Part shown: positions 45,589 to 54,508 of the stretch, in pieces
Numbering within the stretch: the first letter of the stretch is position 1
How the letters are laid out: the number at the start of each line of letters is the position of its first letter
DNA from: Mucilaginibacter aurantiaciroseus
GTDB taxonomy: Bacteria > Bacteroidota > Bacteroidia > Sphingobacteriales > Sphingobacteriaceae
Assembly: GCF_024055595.1 (NCBI RefSeq)
Contig: NZ_JAMXOF010000004.1
Coordinates: 248,001-312,000, forward strand
Direction: 5' to 3'
DNA length: 64,000 nt
Notes under the pieces: generated by a model
The model's database searches: none
What the model was told of the DNA's origin: nothing
The model's input: only the letters and a program-made list of their open reading frames with translations
Position numbers and translations under genes: made by a program

Positions 45589-47392
45589 GCAGCGTATCTA
45601 TTTCTTGCTGCTATCCGGGTTCGCGCTTTTCAATTCGGCATGTGCGCAAAACCCGCCATTAAAGGGTAAGGCTTATGTAAAAGAGCAGCTGTTGGTTGAA
45701 CAAGCCACAGTTTTGCTGAATAACGAAAAGCAACTTATCCCCCTGCAAAACCTGGACAATAACAAGATAGCCAGCATCCATTTTTCGTCGGTTAACAGTA
45801 CATCTTTTGATAGCCTGCTTAACAAGTACACCAAGGTTGATGCCTTTAACGGTAACGATTACATGAGCGTTAAAACGCTTGATATGCTGGTGCAGGATAC
45901 CAAGTTCTACAACACGCTTATTGTTCAGTTAACTGATGCAGAAGCGGGCAACCCGGCAATCATCGCTTTCATCAACAATAATCAAAAAATGAAGAATGTT
46001 GTGGTGTCGTTGTTAGGTACTAACTCATCACTAGCTAAGTTAAATGATGTAACGTCGCCCATTATATGGTCGACCAAAAATTCGCAGATAGCGGCGTTTT
46101 ACAGTGCGCAAGCCATTTTTGGCGGGGTGGCTATTACGCAAAAGTTAACTAAAACGTACTCGCCAAAGTACGCTACCAATACAGGATACCTAACCTCCAA
46201 AACCCGTTTGCAATACACGGTGCCTGAAGATGCCGGTATCAACGCCGACAACCTAAAAGAAATTGATGCCATTGCGCAGGAAGCTATCAGCAACAGGGCT
46301 ACACCGGGTTGCGTGGTATTGGTTGCCAAGGACGGTAAGGTGATTTTCAACAAAGCATATGGTTACCACACCTATGACAACAGCATCCCCGATAGGATAA
46401 CCGACATCTTCGACATCGCGTCCATGACCAAGATCTCGGCTACCACCATGGAGGCTATGCAGCTTTATGATCAGGGCAAATTGAACCTGGATTCTACCCT
46501 GGGAACTTACTTAGCCATAGCTCGCAACAGCAACAAAAAAACTTTATCCGTTCGTGAAATACTGGAACACCAGGCAGGGTTGATCCCGGATATTTCCACC
46601 TTTGAAGTGATCAAACCGGCGGATCATAGTACTGATTCGTCCGCGGCGTTCCCTGTTAAGGTGAATGATAACTATTATGTTAGTAAAGGATACTTTGATG
46701 AAGTGATGCTGCCTGCAGCGCTGCGTTCGCTGGTGAAAACCCGTGGGCAGTATGTGTACAGTGATGTGGGTATGATATTTATGCAGCAAATTGAGGAAGC
46801 TATTACAGCTATCCCACTAAATAAATATGTGCAGGATAAATTTTATAACCCGTTGGGGATGCAAACCGCAGGCTTTTTGCCCCTGTACCGTTTCCCGGCC
46901 AACCGGATCCCGCCAACTGAAGACGATAGAAAAGACCGCAAAACATTAATTGACGGCTACGTGCACGACCCAACCGCCGCCCTGATGGGTGGCGTTGCAG
47001 GCCATGCAGGCGTATTTGCAGGCGCTAATGATGTTGCTATCATGTACCAAATGATGCTTAACCGCGGCACTTATGGCGGCGTACAATATGTTAAAGCCAC
47101 AACGGTAGACCTTTGGACATCCAAGCAATCGGCAGTTAGTCGACGTGGTTTGGGTTTTGACCGCTGGGACCCGATAGCCGACAGAAATTACCCATCTAAA
47201 TTAGCATCAGACCAGGCATATGGCCACACCGGTTTCACCGGCACCTGCGTTTGGGTAGATCCTAAATATGGGTTGGTGTATGTGTTCCTTTCAAACCGCG
47301 TGCATCCAAATGTGGGCAATAAACTGGGCAGCCTAAACATTCGCCCGAGGATACAGGATGCGGTTTATGAGGCGATACAGAAGGGTATGTAA
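45575..47392 (+). CDS. GH3 C-terminal domain fused to a beta-lactamase-type serine hydrolase
   Basis: Exported protein of 605 residues from the ATG at 45575. A signal sequence ends near SAC (Cys23) and may be a lipobox. Residues about 30-195 resemble the C-terminal domain of family 3 glycoside hydrolases (VEQATVLLNNEKQLIPL). Residues 215-605 are a class C-type serine hydrolase: SMTK (283-286, Ser283 and Lys286), YSD (395-397) and HTG (551-553). The N-terminal catalytic GH3 barrel common to longer Bacteroidota relatives is absent. A role in peptidoglycan metabolism is inferred. Confidence 0.85.
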   Translation: MRKNKQRIYFLLLSGFALFNSACAQNPPLKGKAYVKEQLLVEQATVLLNNEKQLIPLQNLDNNKIASIHFSSVNSTSFDSLLNKYTKVDAFNGNDYMSVKTLDMLVQDTKFYNTLIVQLTDAEAGNPAIIAFINNNQKMKNVVVSLLGTNSSLAKLNDVTSPIIWSTKNSQIAAFYSAQAIFGGVAITQKLTKTYSPKYATNTGYLTSKTRLQYTVPEDAGINADNLKEIDAIAQEAISNRATPGCVVLVAKDGKVIFNKAYGYHTYDNSIPDRITDIFDIASMTKISATTMEAMQLYDQGKLNLDSTLGTYLAIARNSNKKTLSVREILEHQAGLIPDISTFEVIKPADHSTDSSAAFPVKVNDNYYVSKGYFDEVMLPAALRSLVKTRGQYVYSDVGMIFMQQIEEAITAIPLNKYVQDKFYNPLGMQTAGFLPLYRFPANRIPPTEDDRKDRKTLIDGYVHDPTAALMGGVAGHAGVFAGANDVAIMYQMMLNRGTYGGVQYVKATTVDLWTSKQSAVSRRGLGFDRWDPIADRNYPSKLASDQAYGHTGFTGTCVWVDPKYGLVYVFLSNRVHPNVGNKLGSLNIRPRIQDAVYEAIQKGM

Positions 47393-47446
47393 GGAACCAC
47401 ACGTTGTTGCGAAACAAAAACGGCGGCATTGCGAACATAGCCAAAT

Positions 47447-47482
47447 AAGGGAAAAGCCACGGCGTGCCGTGGCTTTTCCCTT
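47447..47482 (+). terminator. Long-stem terminator of serine hydrolase gene
   Basis: A 17-base perfect stem: left arm 47447-47463 (AAGGGAAAAGCCACGGC), right arm 47466-47482, with a minimal centre. It is followed by TTTAACTCTTTT. Confidence 0.85.
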
Positions 47483-47491
47483 TAACTCTTT

Positions 47492-47585
47492 TGTCATGCT
47501 GAGCGATAGCGAAGCATCTATTAGCCGCCCTGTCGCCTGCAAGCATGGTGTACGTTAGATCCTTCGCTATCGTTCAGGATGACAA
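47492..47585. repeat. TGTCATGCTGAGCGATAGC inverted repeat element
   Basis: Arms 47492-47520 and 47556-47584 are inverted copies matching at 26 of 29 positions, separated by 35 bases. This sequence class is a frequent dispersed repeat in Sphingobacteriaceae-type genomes. It ends 13 bases from the serS stop. Confidence 0.75.
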
Positions 47586-47597
47586 GTGGAAAGACCA

Positions 47598-48869
47598 CTA
47601 ATCTATCCACTCAAACTTCGTATAAGGCACAAGTGCCTCAGGTATTTTAATACCTTTCTCTGTTTGGTTATTTTCCAACAATGTCGCAACAATACGAGGC
47701 AAAGCTAAAGCACTACCGTTAAGTGTATGGGCCAGTTGAGTTTTACCCTCGGCATTACGGAAACGTAATTTTAAGCGGTTGCTTTGGAAGGTTTCGAAAT
47801 TTGATACAGATGATACCTCTAACCAGCGTTGCTGCGCGGCGCTCCAGGTTTCCATATCGTAAGTTAGGGCGCTGCCGAAACCCATATCGCCGCCGCAAAG
47901 GCGCAATACACGGTATGGCAAACCAAGTTTTTGTAGCAGGTCCTGCACATGTGCGCTCATATCTTCTAATACTTCGTACGATCTATCGGGGTGTACCACT
48001 TGTACTATTTCTACCTTATCAAACTGGTGCAAACGGTTAAGTCCGCGTACGTGTGCACCATAAGAACCAGCCTCGCGGCGGAAACATGGCGTATGTCCGC
48101 AATTCTTAACAGGCAGTTCATCGCCTTTTAAGATCACATCACGGTACATATTGGTGATGGGCACTTCGGCAGTAGGGATCAGGTATAGGTCATCTACACC
48201 TACATGATACATCTGTCCTTCCTTATCAGGCAATTGGCTCGTACCAAAACCAGAAGCCGCGTTCACCATTAGCGGCACGCTTACTTCGCTATAACCTGCA
48301 TTTTCGGCTTCGTCAATAAAAAAATTGATAAGCGCGCGCTGCAGTTTGGCACCTTTGTTTTTATACACAGGGAAACCGGCACCGGTTATTTTAACACCCA
48401 GTTCAAAATCTATCAGATTATATTTCGCGGCAAGCTCCCAGTGCGGCAAGGCATTGGCGTGCAATTCCGGGATGCTACCATTCTCCAGTACTACTTCGTT
48501 TTCTTCGGGCGTTATGCCTTTTGGTACTGATGAGTGTGGCAGGTTAGGTAGCTGAACAAGTGCGTCATAAAGCTCTTTTTCTGCTCTTGCCAATTCTTCA
48601 TCAAACTTTTTAATACTCTCTTTTGAATTGCCGGTTTGAGATTTTAGCACTTCTGCCTCTTCCTTTTTACCGGCACGCATTAGTTCGCCAATTTGTTTGG
48701 CAGATGCATTGGCCTTTGCTTTTTCGTCTTCTCCACCGCGTTGCGCAATCGAACGTTCACTATCCAGTTCAAGGATCCTATCTACCAATTCGGGCTGTTT
48801 AAAATTTTTTACAGCCAAACGTTCTAAAACCTGTTCCCTGTTATCGCGGATATAACTAACTTGCAGCAT
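47598..48869 (-). CDS. serS: Seryl-tRNA synthetase
   Basis: Attaches serine to tRNA(Ser), a class II synthetase of 423 residues from the ATG at 48869. A coiled-coil tRNA-binding arm is visible at about 30-105 (rich in Lys, Glu and Ala), followed by class II motifs: PTAEVPITNMYRD region, CFRREAGSYG near motif 2, and the C-terminal ALPRIVATLLEN of motif 3. The seven-codon longer start at 48890 is unlikely because a TATCTTTG box lies 18 bases before 48869 and would overlap the longer coding start. Confidence 0.97.
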   Translation of the reverse strand: MLQVSYIRDNREQVLERLAVKNFKQPELVDRILELDSERSIAQRGGEDEKAKANASAKQIGELMRAGKKEEAEVLKSQTGNSKESIKKFDEELARAEKELYDALVQLPNLPHSSVPKGITPEENEVVLENGSIPELHANALPHWELAAKYNLIDFELGVKITGAGFPVYKNKGAKLQRALINFFIDEAENAGYSEVSVPLMVNAASGFGTSQLPDKEGQMYHVGVDDLYLIPTAEVPITNMYRDVILKGDELPVKNCGHTPCFRREAGSYGAHVRGLNRLHQFDKVEIVQVVHPDRSYEVLEDMSAHVQDLLQKLGLPYRVLRLCGGDMGFGSALTYDMETWSAAQQRWLEVSSVSNFETFQSNRLKLRFRNAEGKTQLAHTLNGSALALPRIVATLLENNQTEKGIKIPEALVPYTKFEWID

Positions 48870-48887
48870 TGATTTTATTTTAAAAGG

Positions 48888-48895
48888 CAAAGATA
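48888..48895 (-). promoter_or_regulatory. -7 box for serS
   Basis: On the minus strand TATCTTTG matches TAnnTTTG and ends 18 bases before the ATG at 48869. It supports the shorter serS start. Confidence 0.5.
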
Positions 48896-48987
48896 TTTTT
48901 TAAGTAGCAGTTTTAAGTAGCAGTAGCAGTTTTTTTTAATTGCAAATATAGACTGCCACCCGCCACTGCAGCTGCAACTAATAAAAC

Positions 48988-49725
48988 ATGAACACAACAC
49001 CCACCGGCAAACTATATTTAGTACCCACACCCATTGGCAACCTGGAGGATATGACCTTTAGGGCTATCCGCATTTTGAAGGAAGCCGACCTAATACTGGC
49101 CGAGGACACGCGTACCTCCGCGCCTATGCTAAAGCACTTCGACATCCAGAACAAGGTATTTGCACATCATCAGCATAACGAGCGTCAAGCCAGCAACGAG
49201 ATCATCAAATTCCTGCTGATGGGCCAAAACATCGCGCTGATCTCTGACGCAGGTACGCCTGCTATATCCGATCCGGGGTTTTTCCTGGTGCGCGAGGCTT
49301 TGAAGTTCAACATAGCTGTGGAGTGCCTGCCCGGTGCAACGGCTTTTGTGCCTGCACTGGTTAATTCTGGTTTCCCTACCGATAAGTTTTGCTTTGAGGG
49401 GTTTTTACCGTTAAAAAAAGGCCGCCAAACCCGCTATAAATTCCTGGCGACAGAAGAGCGCACCATTATACTTTACGAGTCGCCGCACCGTTTATTAAAA
49501 ACGCTGGATGAAATGGCCACCTTTTTCGGTGCCGATCGCCAGCTGTCCGTATCGCGCGAGCTGACAAAAATGTTCGAAGAAACTGTAAGGGGTACTGTAA
49601 CCGAGGTAAAAGCATATTTTGAGACCCACCCGCTTAAAGGCGAGTTTGTAATGTGCGTTGCCGGTGCCGCGCCCGCCGAGGATAAAAAGAAAAAGAAATA
49701 TGCAGAGGAAGAGGAGGAGGATTAG
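48988..49725 (+). CDS. rsmI: 16S rRNA (cytidine-1402-2'-O)-methyltransferase RsmI
   Basis: Methylates the 2'-O of C1402 in 16S rRNA. The 245 residues carry the tetrapyrrole-methylase fold: LYLVPTPIGNLEDMTFRA (start), AEDTRTSAPMLKHF, ALISDAGTPAISDPG, and a C-terminal RELTKMFEE region. The last 15 residues are a low-complexity charged tail: lysines then six glutamates and a final aspartate, which is not part of the usual enzyme. It is divergent from serS with 118 bases between. Confidence 0.95.
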   Translation: MNTTPTGKLYLVPTPIGNLEDMTFRAIRILKEADLILAEDTRTSAPMLKHFDIQNKVFAHHQHNERQASNEIIKFLLMGQNIALISDAGTPAISDPGFFLVREALKFNIAVECLPGATAFVPALVNSGFPTDKFCFEGFLPLKKGRQTRYKFLATEERTIILYESPHRLLKTLDEMATFFGADRQLSVSRELTKMFEETVRGTVTEVKAYFETHPLKGEFVMCVAGAAPAEDKKKKKYAEEEEED

Positions 49726-49745
49726 CCTCAGCCCACTTTCCCACA

Positions 49746-49837
49746 CGTCATTACGAGGCATGAAGCAATCCTCGATAGAAAAGTCGGCGACATATCTATC
49801 GAAGATTGCCACGTCGCTATCGCTTCTCGCAATGACG
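49746..49837. repeat. CGTCATTGCGAGG inverted repeat element
   Basis: Left end CGTCATTACGAG and right end CTCGCAATGACG are inverted, and the inner arms share the GCAATC..TCGATAGA order with a small indel. A half copy is at 1741-1757. It sits between rsmI and lnt. Confidence 0.75.
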
Positions 49838-49864
49838 GTTAGTTTATGAATGACCAATAATCAA

Positions 49865-51478
49865 ATGAAAAAAAACCTATTACTCTCTATATTCTCCGCA
49901 CTACTGCTTTGGGTTGCCTGGCCGCCTACACAGTACACCACGATTTTTTTATTTGTGGGCTTAGTTCCAATGCTGCTGGCGATGGAAAACATTATCCTAT
50001 CTGATGCTAACGGGAAAGGCAAAAAGATCTTTTATACCACATTCATAGGGTTTTTCATCTGGAATACGCTTTGTATCTATTGGGTGTATAACTCATTAAA
50101 AATTATTGGGCCCATTAATGCAATACCCATTACATTAATACCTTACGCGCTTGGGCCCTTATTAATGGCTACCGCATGCTGGTTGTATTACAGGGTAAGG
50201 CTGATAGCCGGCCGTACGCTTTCACTTATCGCGCTGGTTTGTTTTTGGATAGGGTACGAATACCTGCACCAAAGCTGGGACCTTAACTTCCCATGGATGA
50301 CGCTTGGTAACGGTTTTGCCACTTCGCATAAATGGATCCAATGGTATGAGTACACCGGCGTTTATGGTGGCACCATTTGGGTATGGGCAATAAACATCCT
50401 TCTGTTTTTGCTTTATATTGGCTTACGCGAGGAACAGGCTAAACCAGCCCGCAAAAAGCTTATTATTAGTTTTACGTTAGTATTGATACTGCCTTTAGGC
50501 CTGTCGCTTTTTAAATATTACAGCTACAAGGAACAGATCAATCCATCAAATATTGTAGTGGCCCAACCCAATATTGATCCTTATGAGAAAGAGGGCATCA
50601 TCCCTATTCAAACGCAAATAGAAGCGCTTACACATCTTTCAGATTCTATTGGCCAACGCAATACCGAATACTTCATCTGGCCCGAAACCGCCCTTTCAAA
50701 GGACATGGACGAGGACCATATTTATACCGAAGCCAGCTACCTTCAAGTAAGGAAGTTTTTAACCCGTTTTAAAAACGCTAACGTTTTAACAGGCGGCGAA
50801 ACACATAAATTCTACAACAAACGCGCTACAAATACGGCAAGCGAAATGCCAGATCAGCCTGGGGTATTTTATGACCGGTTTAGTACGGCCATTAATATTG
50901 AAAATTCATCTAAAGTACAGTTCTATCATAAATCGAGGTTAGTGCCAGGGGCGGAATCATTGCCATTTGGCAATACTTTATCATTCCTGAAACCTGCCTT
51001 TGAACATTTGGGGGGTGCAACGGGCGCTTATGGCATCCAAACGGAACCAACCGTACTGTACTCGCAAAGTGGGATAGGCGTTGCACCGGTTATCTGCTAT
51101 GAATCTATTTGGGGCGAATGGGTATCTAAATACGTAAAGCAGGGCGCACAATTCATCGCCATTATCACCAACGATGGCTGGTGGGAAAACACCTCGGGTA
51201 AAGACCAACATTTGGATTATGCCAAGCTCCGCGCCATTGAAACCCGTCGCTGGGTTTGTCGCTCCGCTAATACAGGCATTTCGGCGTTCATTAACCAGCG
51301 TGGCGATATTGTACAGCAAAGTAAATGGTGGGTACGCACCGCGCTTAAGCAGGACATCAACCTAAACTCGGACATTACTTTTTACGTGGAATATGGCGAT
51401 TATTTGCCTAAGGTTGCAAGCTTTTTAGCAGTGTTGGGGATATTTATGATCGGGGTAAAAAAGGGTTTAAGTCACTAA
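49865..51478 (+). CDS. lnt: Apolipoprotein N-acyltransferase
   Basis: Inner-membrane enzyme that adds the third acyl chain to lipoprotein N-termini. From ATG 49865 it has 537 residues (five more if 49850 is used). About seven N-terminal helices (1-205) are followed by a nitrilase-type periplasmic domain with catalytic E274 (WPETAL), K356 (HKSRLVPGAE) and C411 (PVICYES), and a final membrane helix at about 515-533. The next gene starts two bases after its stop. Two exported lipoprotein candidates in the window fit its role. Confidence 0.96.
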   Translation: MKKNLLLSIFSALLLWVAWPPTQYTTIFLFVGLVPMLLAMENIILSDANGKGKKIFYTTFIGFFIWNTLCIYWVYNSLKIIGPINAIPITLIPYALGPLLMATACWLYYRVRLIAGRTLSLIALVCFWIGYEYLHQSWDLNFPWMTLGNGFATSHKWIQWYEYTGVYGGTIWVWAINILLFLLYIGLREEQAKPARKKLIISFTLVLILPLGLSLFKYYSYKEQINPSNIVVAQPNIDPYEKEGIIPIQTQIEALTHLSDSIGQRNTEYFIWPETALSKDMDEDHIYTEASYLQVRKFLTRFKNANVLTGGETHKFYNKRATNTASEMPDQPGVFYDRFSTAINIENSSKVQFYHKSRLVPGAESLPFGNTLSFLKPAFEHLGGATGAYGIQTEPTVLYSQSGIGVAPVICYESIWGEWVSKYVKQGAQFIAIITNDGWWENTSGKDQHLDYAKLRAIETRRWVCRSANTGISAFINQRGDIVQQSKWWVRTALKQDINLNSDITFYVEYGDYLPKVASFLAVLGIFMIGVKKGLSH

Positions 51479-51479
51479 A

Positions 51480-51812
51480 ATGAGGTATTTAAAACCAGTG
51501 GAACAAGCATTAATAACTTATTTGCTACTGAAGGATCCAAAATGGGATTACCTTGTTAAAAAGTTGCCGCATTTATTTGTTGAAGAAATGAATGATGGGG
51601 GAATGGGTAGCTTAAGGTTTATATATTCATCAACCGAGGCGGTGCGTATGAAAGATGAAATAGCCAGGATTGATTCGTTACGGGACTTAGACGGCATCCC
51701 ACTATCTATTACAGTGAATCTTGGGACTGATGATAATCTTTATGAGCTTGATATTTTCAAGGGCGACTTTTCACCACTACAACAATTTCCGCATCCACCT
51801 TACAAGGACTAA
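51480..51812 (+). CDS. Small DUF6984-like protein
   Basis: A 110-residue cytoplasmic protein of no known function. The start (MRYLKPVEQALITYLL), the EEMNDGGMGSLRFI segment and the C-terminal LYELDIFKGDFSPL resemble the DUF6984 family. It begins two bases after lnt but its own promoter cannot be excluded. Families of this kind sometimes occur as immunity or accessory proteins, but nothing here shows that. Confidence 0.7.
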   Translation: MRYLKPVEQALITYLLLKDPKWDYLVKKLPHLFVEEMNDGGMGSLRFIYSSTEAVRMKDEIARIDSLRDLDGIPLSITVNLGTDDNLYELDIFKGDFSPLQQFPHPPYKD

Positions 51813-51920
51813 TTATTATTATAAGACGCCGTTTTGTAAAAGCAATATTTAGCTATCCACCAATACTTGTTTAAGTTTCAATTTAAACCAGTAATAGCTT
51901 AGACCAGTAATAGGATGGAA

Positions 51921-52769
51921 TTATCCCCTTTTCAAAATAAACTCCATCAGATCTGTAATTGGCTGGCGGATGATCTTGCCTACATGCACATCATTTTCTT
52001 CGCAAACTGCTTTTAGCTCATCGGCAAAAACATAGGCAATAGAGCCTACAAAATGGCATTTAAATTTATTGAATTGCGGGTAAGATTTGATGTTAGTATC
52101 TACAAATTCAAGCAAGCCTTTTCTCAGCAGATCCTGCCCATATTCCGATGCGCGAATCTCTGTTAAAAATTTAGAGAAACTTGCCAGGTATGAATTTGGC
52201 CGTTGCTTTTGATAGGTATTAATGATAACTTCTTCCTTCTGCAGGTTATAAGCAGCCTTAAATTTGGCATTGATCTCATCGGGCATATTGCCGTACAGGT
52301 AGTCGGTTACCAAGGCTTTGCCAAACCACGTGCCCGATCCTTCATCGCCCAGTGCATAACCCAGGCCGTGCTGCCCGTCGTGGATGTCCTCGCCATCAAA
52401 AAAAGAAATATTGGAGCCTGTACCTAACACACAACAAAAACCCTTCTCCTGCCCGCAGGTGGCGTATGCCGATGCCAGCAGATCGCTGTCTACACTTACA
52501 TACGCGTTAGGGATCAAACTGCTAATGGCGTTCGATACGATCTCGTGCCTGTCGGGACTGGAGCAGCCCGCGCCAAAAAAATAGATCTCGGTAATATCCT
52601 CGGCTAAAGCAACCATATCAGGCACATGCTCCTGGATGATCTTGGTTATTTCCTTTTCGGTTAAAAAATATGGGTTTAGACCGGCGGACTTAAAAGCTTT
52701 GTATTGCTGGCCTGGTGCTGAGAGCAGCCAGTCTGTTTTTGAAGATCCGCTATCTGCTACTAATATCAT
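51921..52769 (-). CDS. BadF/BadG/BcrA-type ATPase, N-acetylglucosamine kinase-like
   Basis: A 282-residue ASKHA-fold protein, probably a sugar kinase such as N-acetylglucosamine kinase. Phosphate-1 motif DSGSSKTDW is at 6-14, the second phosphate region CVLGTGSNISFFDG follows near residue 117, and ALGDEGSGTWFGKAL near 140. The start overlaps the upstream receiver gene's stop by four bases, an unusual coupling. A role in amino-sugar salvage is inferred from family, not proven. Confidence 0.88.
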   Translation of the reverse strand: MILVADSGSSKTDWLLSAPGQQYKAFKSAGLNPYFLTEKEITKIIQEHVPDMVALAEDITEIYFFGAGCSSPDRHEIVSNAISSLIPNAYVSVDSDLLASAYATCGQEKGFCCVLGTGSNISFFDGEDIHDGQHGLGYALGDEGSGTWFGKALVTDYLYGNMPDEINAKFKAAYNLQKEEVIINTYQKQRPNSYLASFSKFLTEIRASEYGQDLLRKGLLEFVDTNIKSYPQFNKFKCHFVGSIAYVFADELKAVCEENDVHVGKIIRQPITDLMEFILKRG

Positions 52770-53149
52770 GTAATAAGTTCCTCAAGCGCCTGGAGGGTAA
52801 GCGGCTTATGAACAAACCGGGCAACATATTTGTTGCTTTTTGAGTTGTTCATGTCGGTTGGATTCAGAGACGAGGAAAGCATAAAGATCTTTACTACGTC
52901 CTTATTGTCCAGATCAAGCGCTTCGTACTCCTGTAAAAACTCAAACCCACTCATCATAGGCATGCGGATATCCAGGAAAATAGCGTCGGGTTTAACGCTA
53001 CCATCGCGCAAGGCGTTTATAGCATCTTGTGCTGATTGTATTACAATTATGTTATCTGCAAAGTTGGCAGTCTCTAAAATTTTACGCGTGACAAAGTTGT
53101 CAATAAAATTGTCATCAATGAGCAGGCATGTATTAAAGCGAACAGGCAT
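52766..53149 (-). CDS. Stand-alone response regulator receiver
   Basis: A 127-residue CheY-like protein with no output domain. Residues D12 and D13 form the acidic pocket, D60 in FLDIRMP is the phospho-acceptor, and K115 in FVHKPL is the conserved lysine. The partner kinase is unknown. It overlaps the BadF-type kinase by four bases and shares a promoter box seven bases before its ATG. Confidence 0.93.
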   Translation of the reverse strand: MPVRFNTCLLIDDNFIDNFVTRKILETANFADNIIVIQSAQDAINALRDGSVKPDAIFLDIRMPMMSGFEFLQEYEALDLDNKDVVKIFMLSSSLNPTDMNNSKSNKYVARFVHKPLTLQALEELIT

Positions 53150-53156
53150 CGTTTTT

Positions 53157-53164
53157 CAAAAATA
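53157..53164 (-). promoter_or_regulatory. -7 box for response regulator
   Basis: On the minus strand TATTTTTG matches TAnnTTTG and ends seven bases before the ATG at 53149. Confidence 0.5.
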
Positions 53165-53189
53165 AACTTTTAATGCAATTAAATATAGT

Positions 53190-54503
53190 TTATTGAATAT
53201 TTATGCTGTTGGTTATTTGCTGCAAGGTTACTTCGGCCATTTTTGCCTGGTATTGTGCCGAAAAGAACTTGGATTGTGCATCCAGGTAGTTCCTTTGCGC
53301 TTCGCGGATCTCTAATTGGGTGATGTTACCTATCTTATATTTCTCTAACGAGATGTCCAGGTTCTTTTTAGCCAGTTCCACGCTGGATTGCCCTATCTTA
53401 ATCAGATCCAACCCCGAAATGTAGGCCACATAAAAATTACTGATCTGCGCTTCCACATCCAGCATCACCCGCTTTTGGCTTAGGTCGGCATTGGCAATTT
53501 GTAGTTTGGCATTGCGTTCGCGTCGCCATTGGTTAAGGCCGTCGAATATATTTACAGAAGCCGTTAAGCCATAAGCAAAACCATGCGCATTTTGGCTAAG
53601 CGTAAAGCCTGCCGGTGTTTTGCTGTTGCTGAATGTATAGCCCGATGTTACCCCAATAACCGGGTATCGGGTTGATTTTACCTGGCGCAGACTGATCTGG
53701 GCAAGGCGCTTATTTATTTGTGCCGATAATATGTCAGGATTTTGCGCCTGGGCTTTGGTGATAATATCGCCTAATATCAACATGCGGTTTACCGTTATGG
53801 TATCGCCAACAACAAAATCTGTTTGCAGGTTGCGCACCAGCAGTTGGTTCATCTGAATTTTTGTTTGCCGGTACTGTTGCTGTTGTGTTATCAGGTTTGC
53901 CGTATCGGTATTCAAATTTACCTGGGCATTGTAAACATCCAGTTTGGAAACGCGGCCTACGGTAAACTTATCGTTAGAATAGCGCAGTTGCGTGCGCGAG
54001 ATCTCTATCGCACCGCGTAAAGCTTTTATCTGCTCAGTTTGGCTGATGAGGTTATAGTAAGTATTGATAACATTGGCAACCGTGCTTTGAATGGTATCCT
54101 GCAAACGGATGGCGCCCAGTTTATCCTGCTCCTTCAGCATATCATAATTGGCGAACATGTTAAAGCCATCAAATATGGCCCAGTTAAGGTTTACGCCGTA
54201 ATTGTTGTTGCTGTTATTGGCGGTAAGGTTATTAACCGTACCATCGCTACGGGTTTGCTTTATTTTTTGATTGCTGGCGTTAAGCGCACCACCGCCGGTT
54301 ACTAAAGGCAGGAACCCGGCATTACCAAGCGTTACATTATTACCCGCTATGGTAGCGTTATTTTGCGACAGCTTAATATTGTAATTGTTCTTTAGTGCTA
54401 TTTCAACGGCTTCTTTCAGGGTAAGCATAGGGCCATACTGCGCCTTTGCACCCGCAGCGGTAGCAACGCAAAAGGTCAAGCAAATTATTTTTTTAAGATT
54501 CAT
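53190..54503 (-). CDS. TolC-family outer-membrane efflux protein
   Basis: Outer-membrane channel of 437 residues for the RND pump. It has a signal peptide (about 1-21, AKAQ) and two similar helical halves with heptad-rich coiled-coil stretches (about 100-230 and 310-430), typical of TolC. Third in the operon: it begins five bases after the permease stop. It lies downstream of the adaptor and permease on the same strand. Confidence 0.95.
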   Translation of the reverse strand: MNLKKIICLTFCVATAAGAKAQYGPMLTLKEAVEIALKNNYNIKLSQNNATIAGNNVTLGNAGFLPLVTGGGALNASNQKIKQTRSDGTVNNLTANNSNNNYGVNLNWAIFDGFNMFANYDMLKEQDKLGAIRLQDTIQSTVANVINTYYNLISQTEQIKALRGAIEISRTQLRYSNDKFTVGRVSKLDVYNAQVNLNTDTANLITQQQQYRQTKIQMNQLLVRNLQTDFVVGDTITVNRMLILGDIITKAQAQNPDILSAQINKRLAQISLRQVKSTRYPVIGVTSGYTFSNSKTPAGFTLSQNAHGFAYGLTASVNIFDGLNQWRRERNAKLQIANADLSQKRVMLDVEAQISNFYVAYISGLDLIKIGQSSVELAKKNLDISLEKYKIGNITQLEIREAQRNYLDAQSKFFSAQYQAKMAEVTLQQITNSINIQ

Positions 54504-54508
54504 ATTGC

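Noticed and set aside
48870..48890. Longer start for serS
   Set aside because: A consensus -7 box at 48888-48895 would lie at the longer start, making 48869 more plausible.
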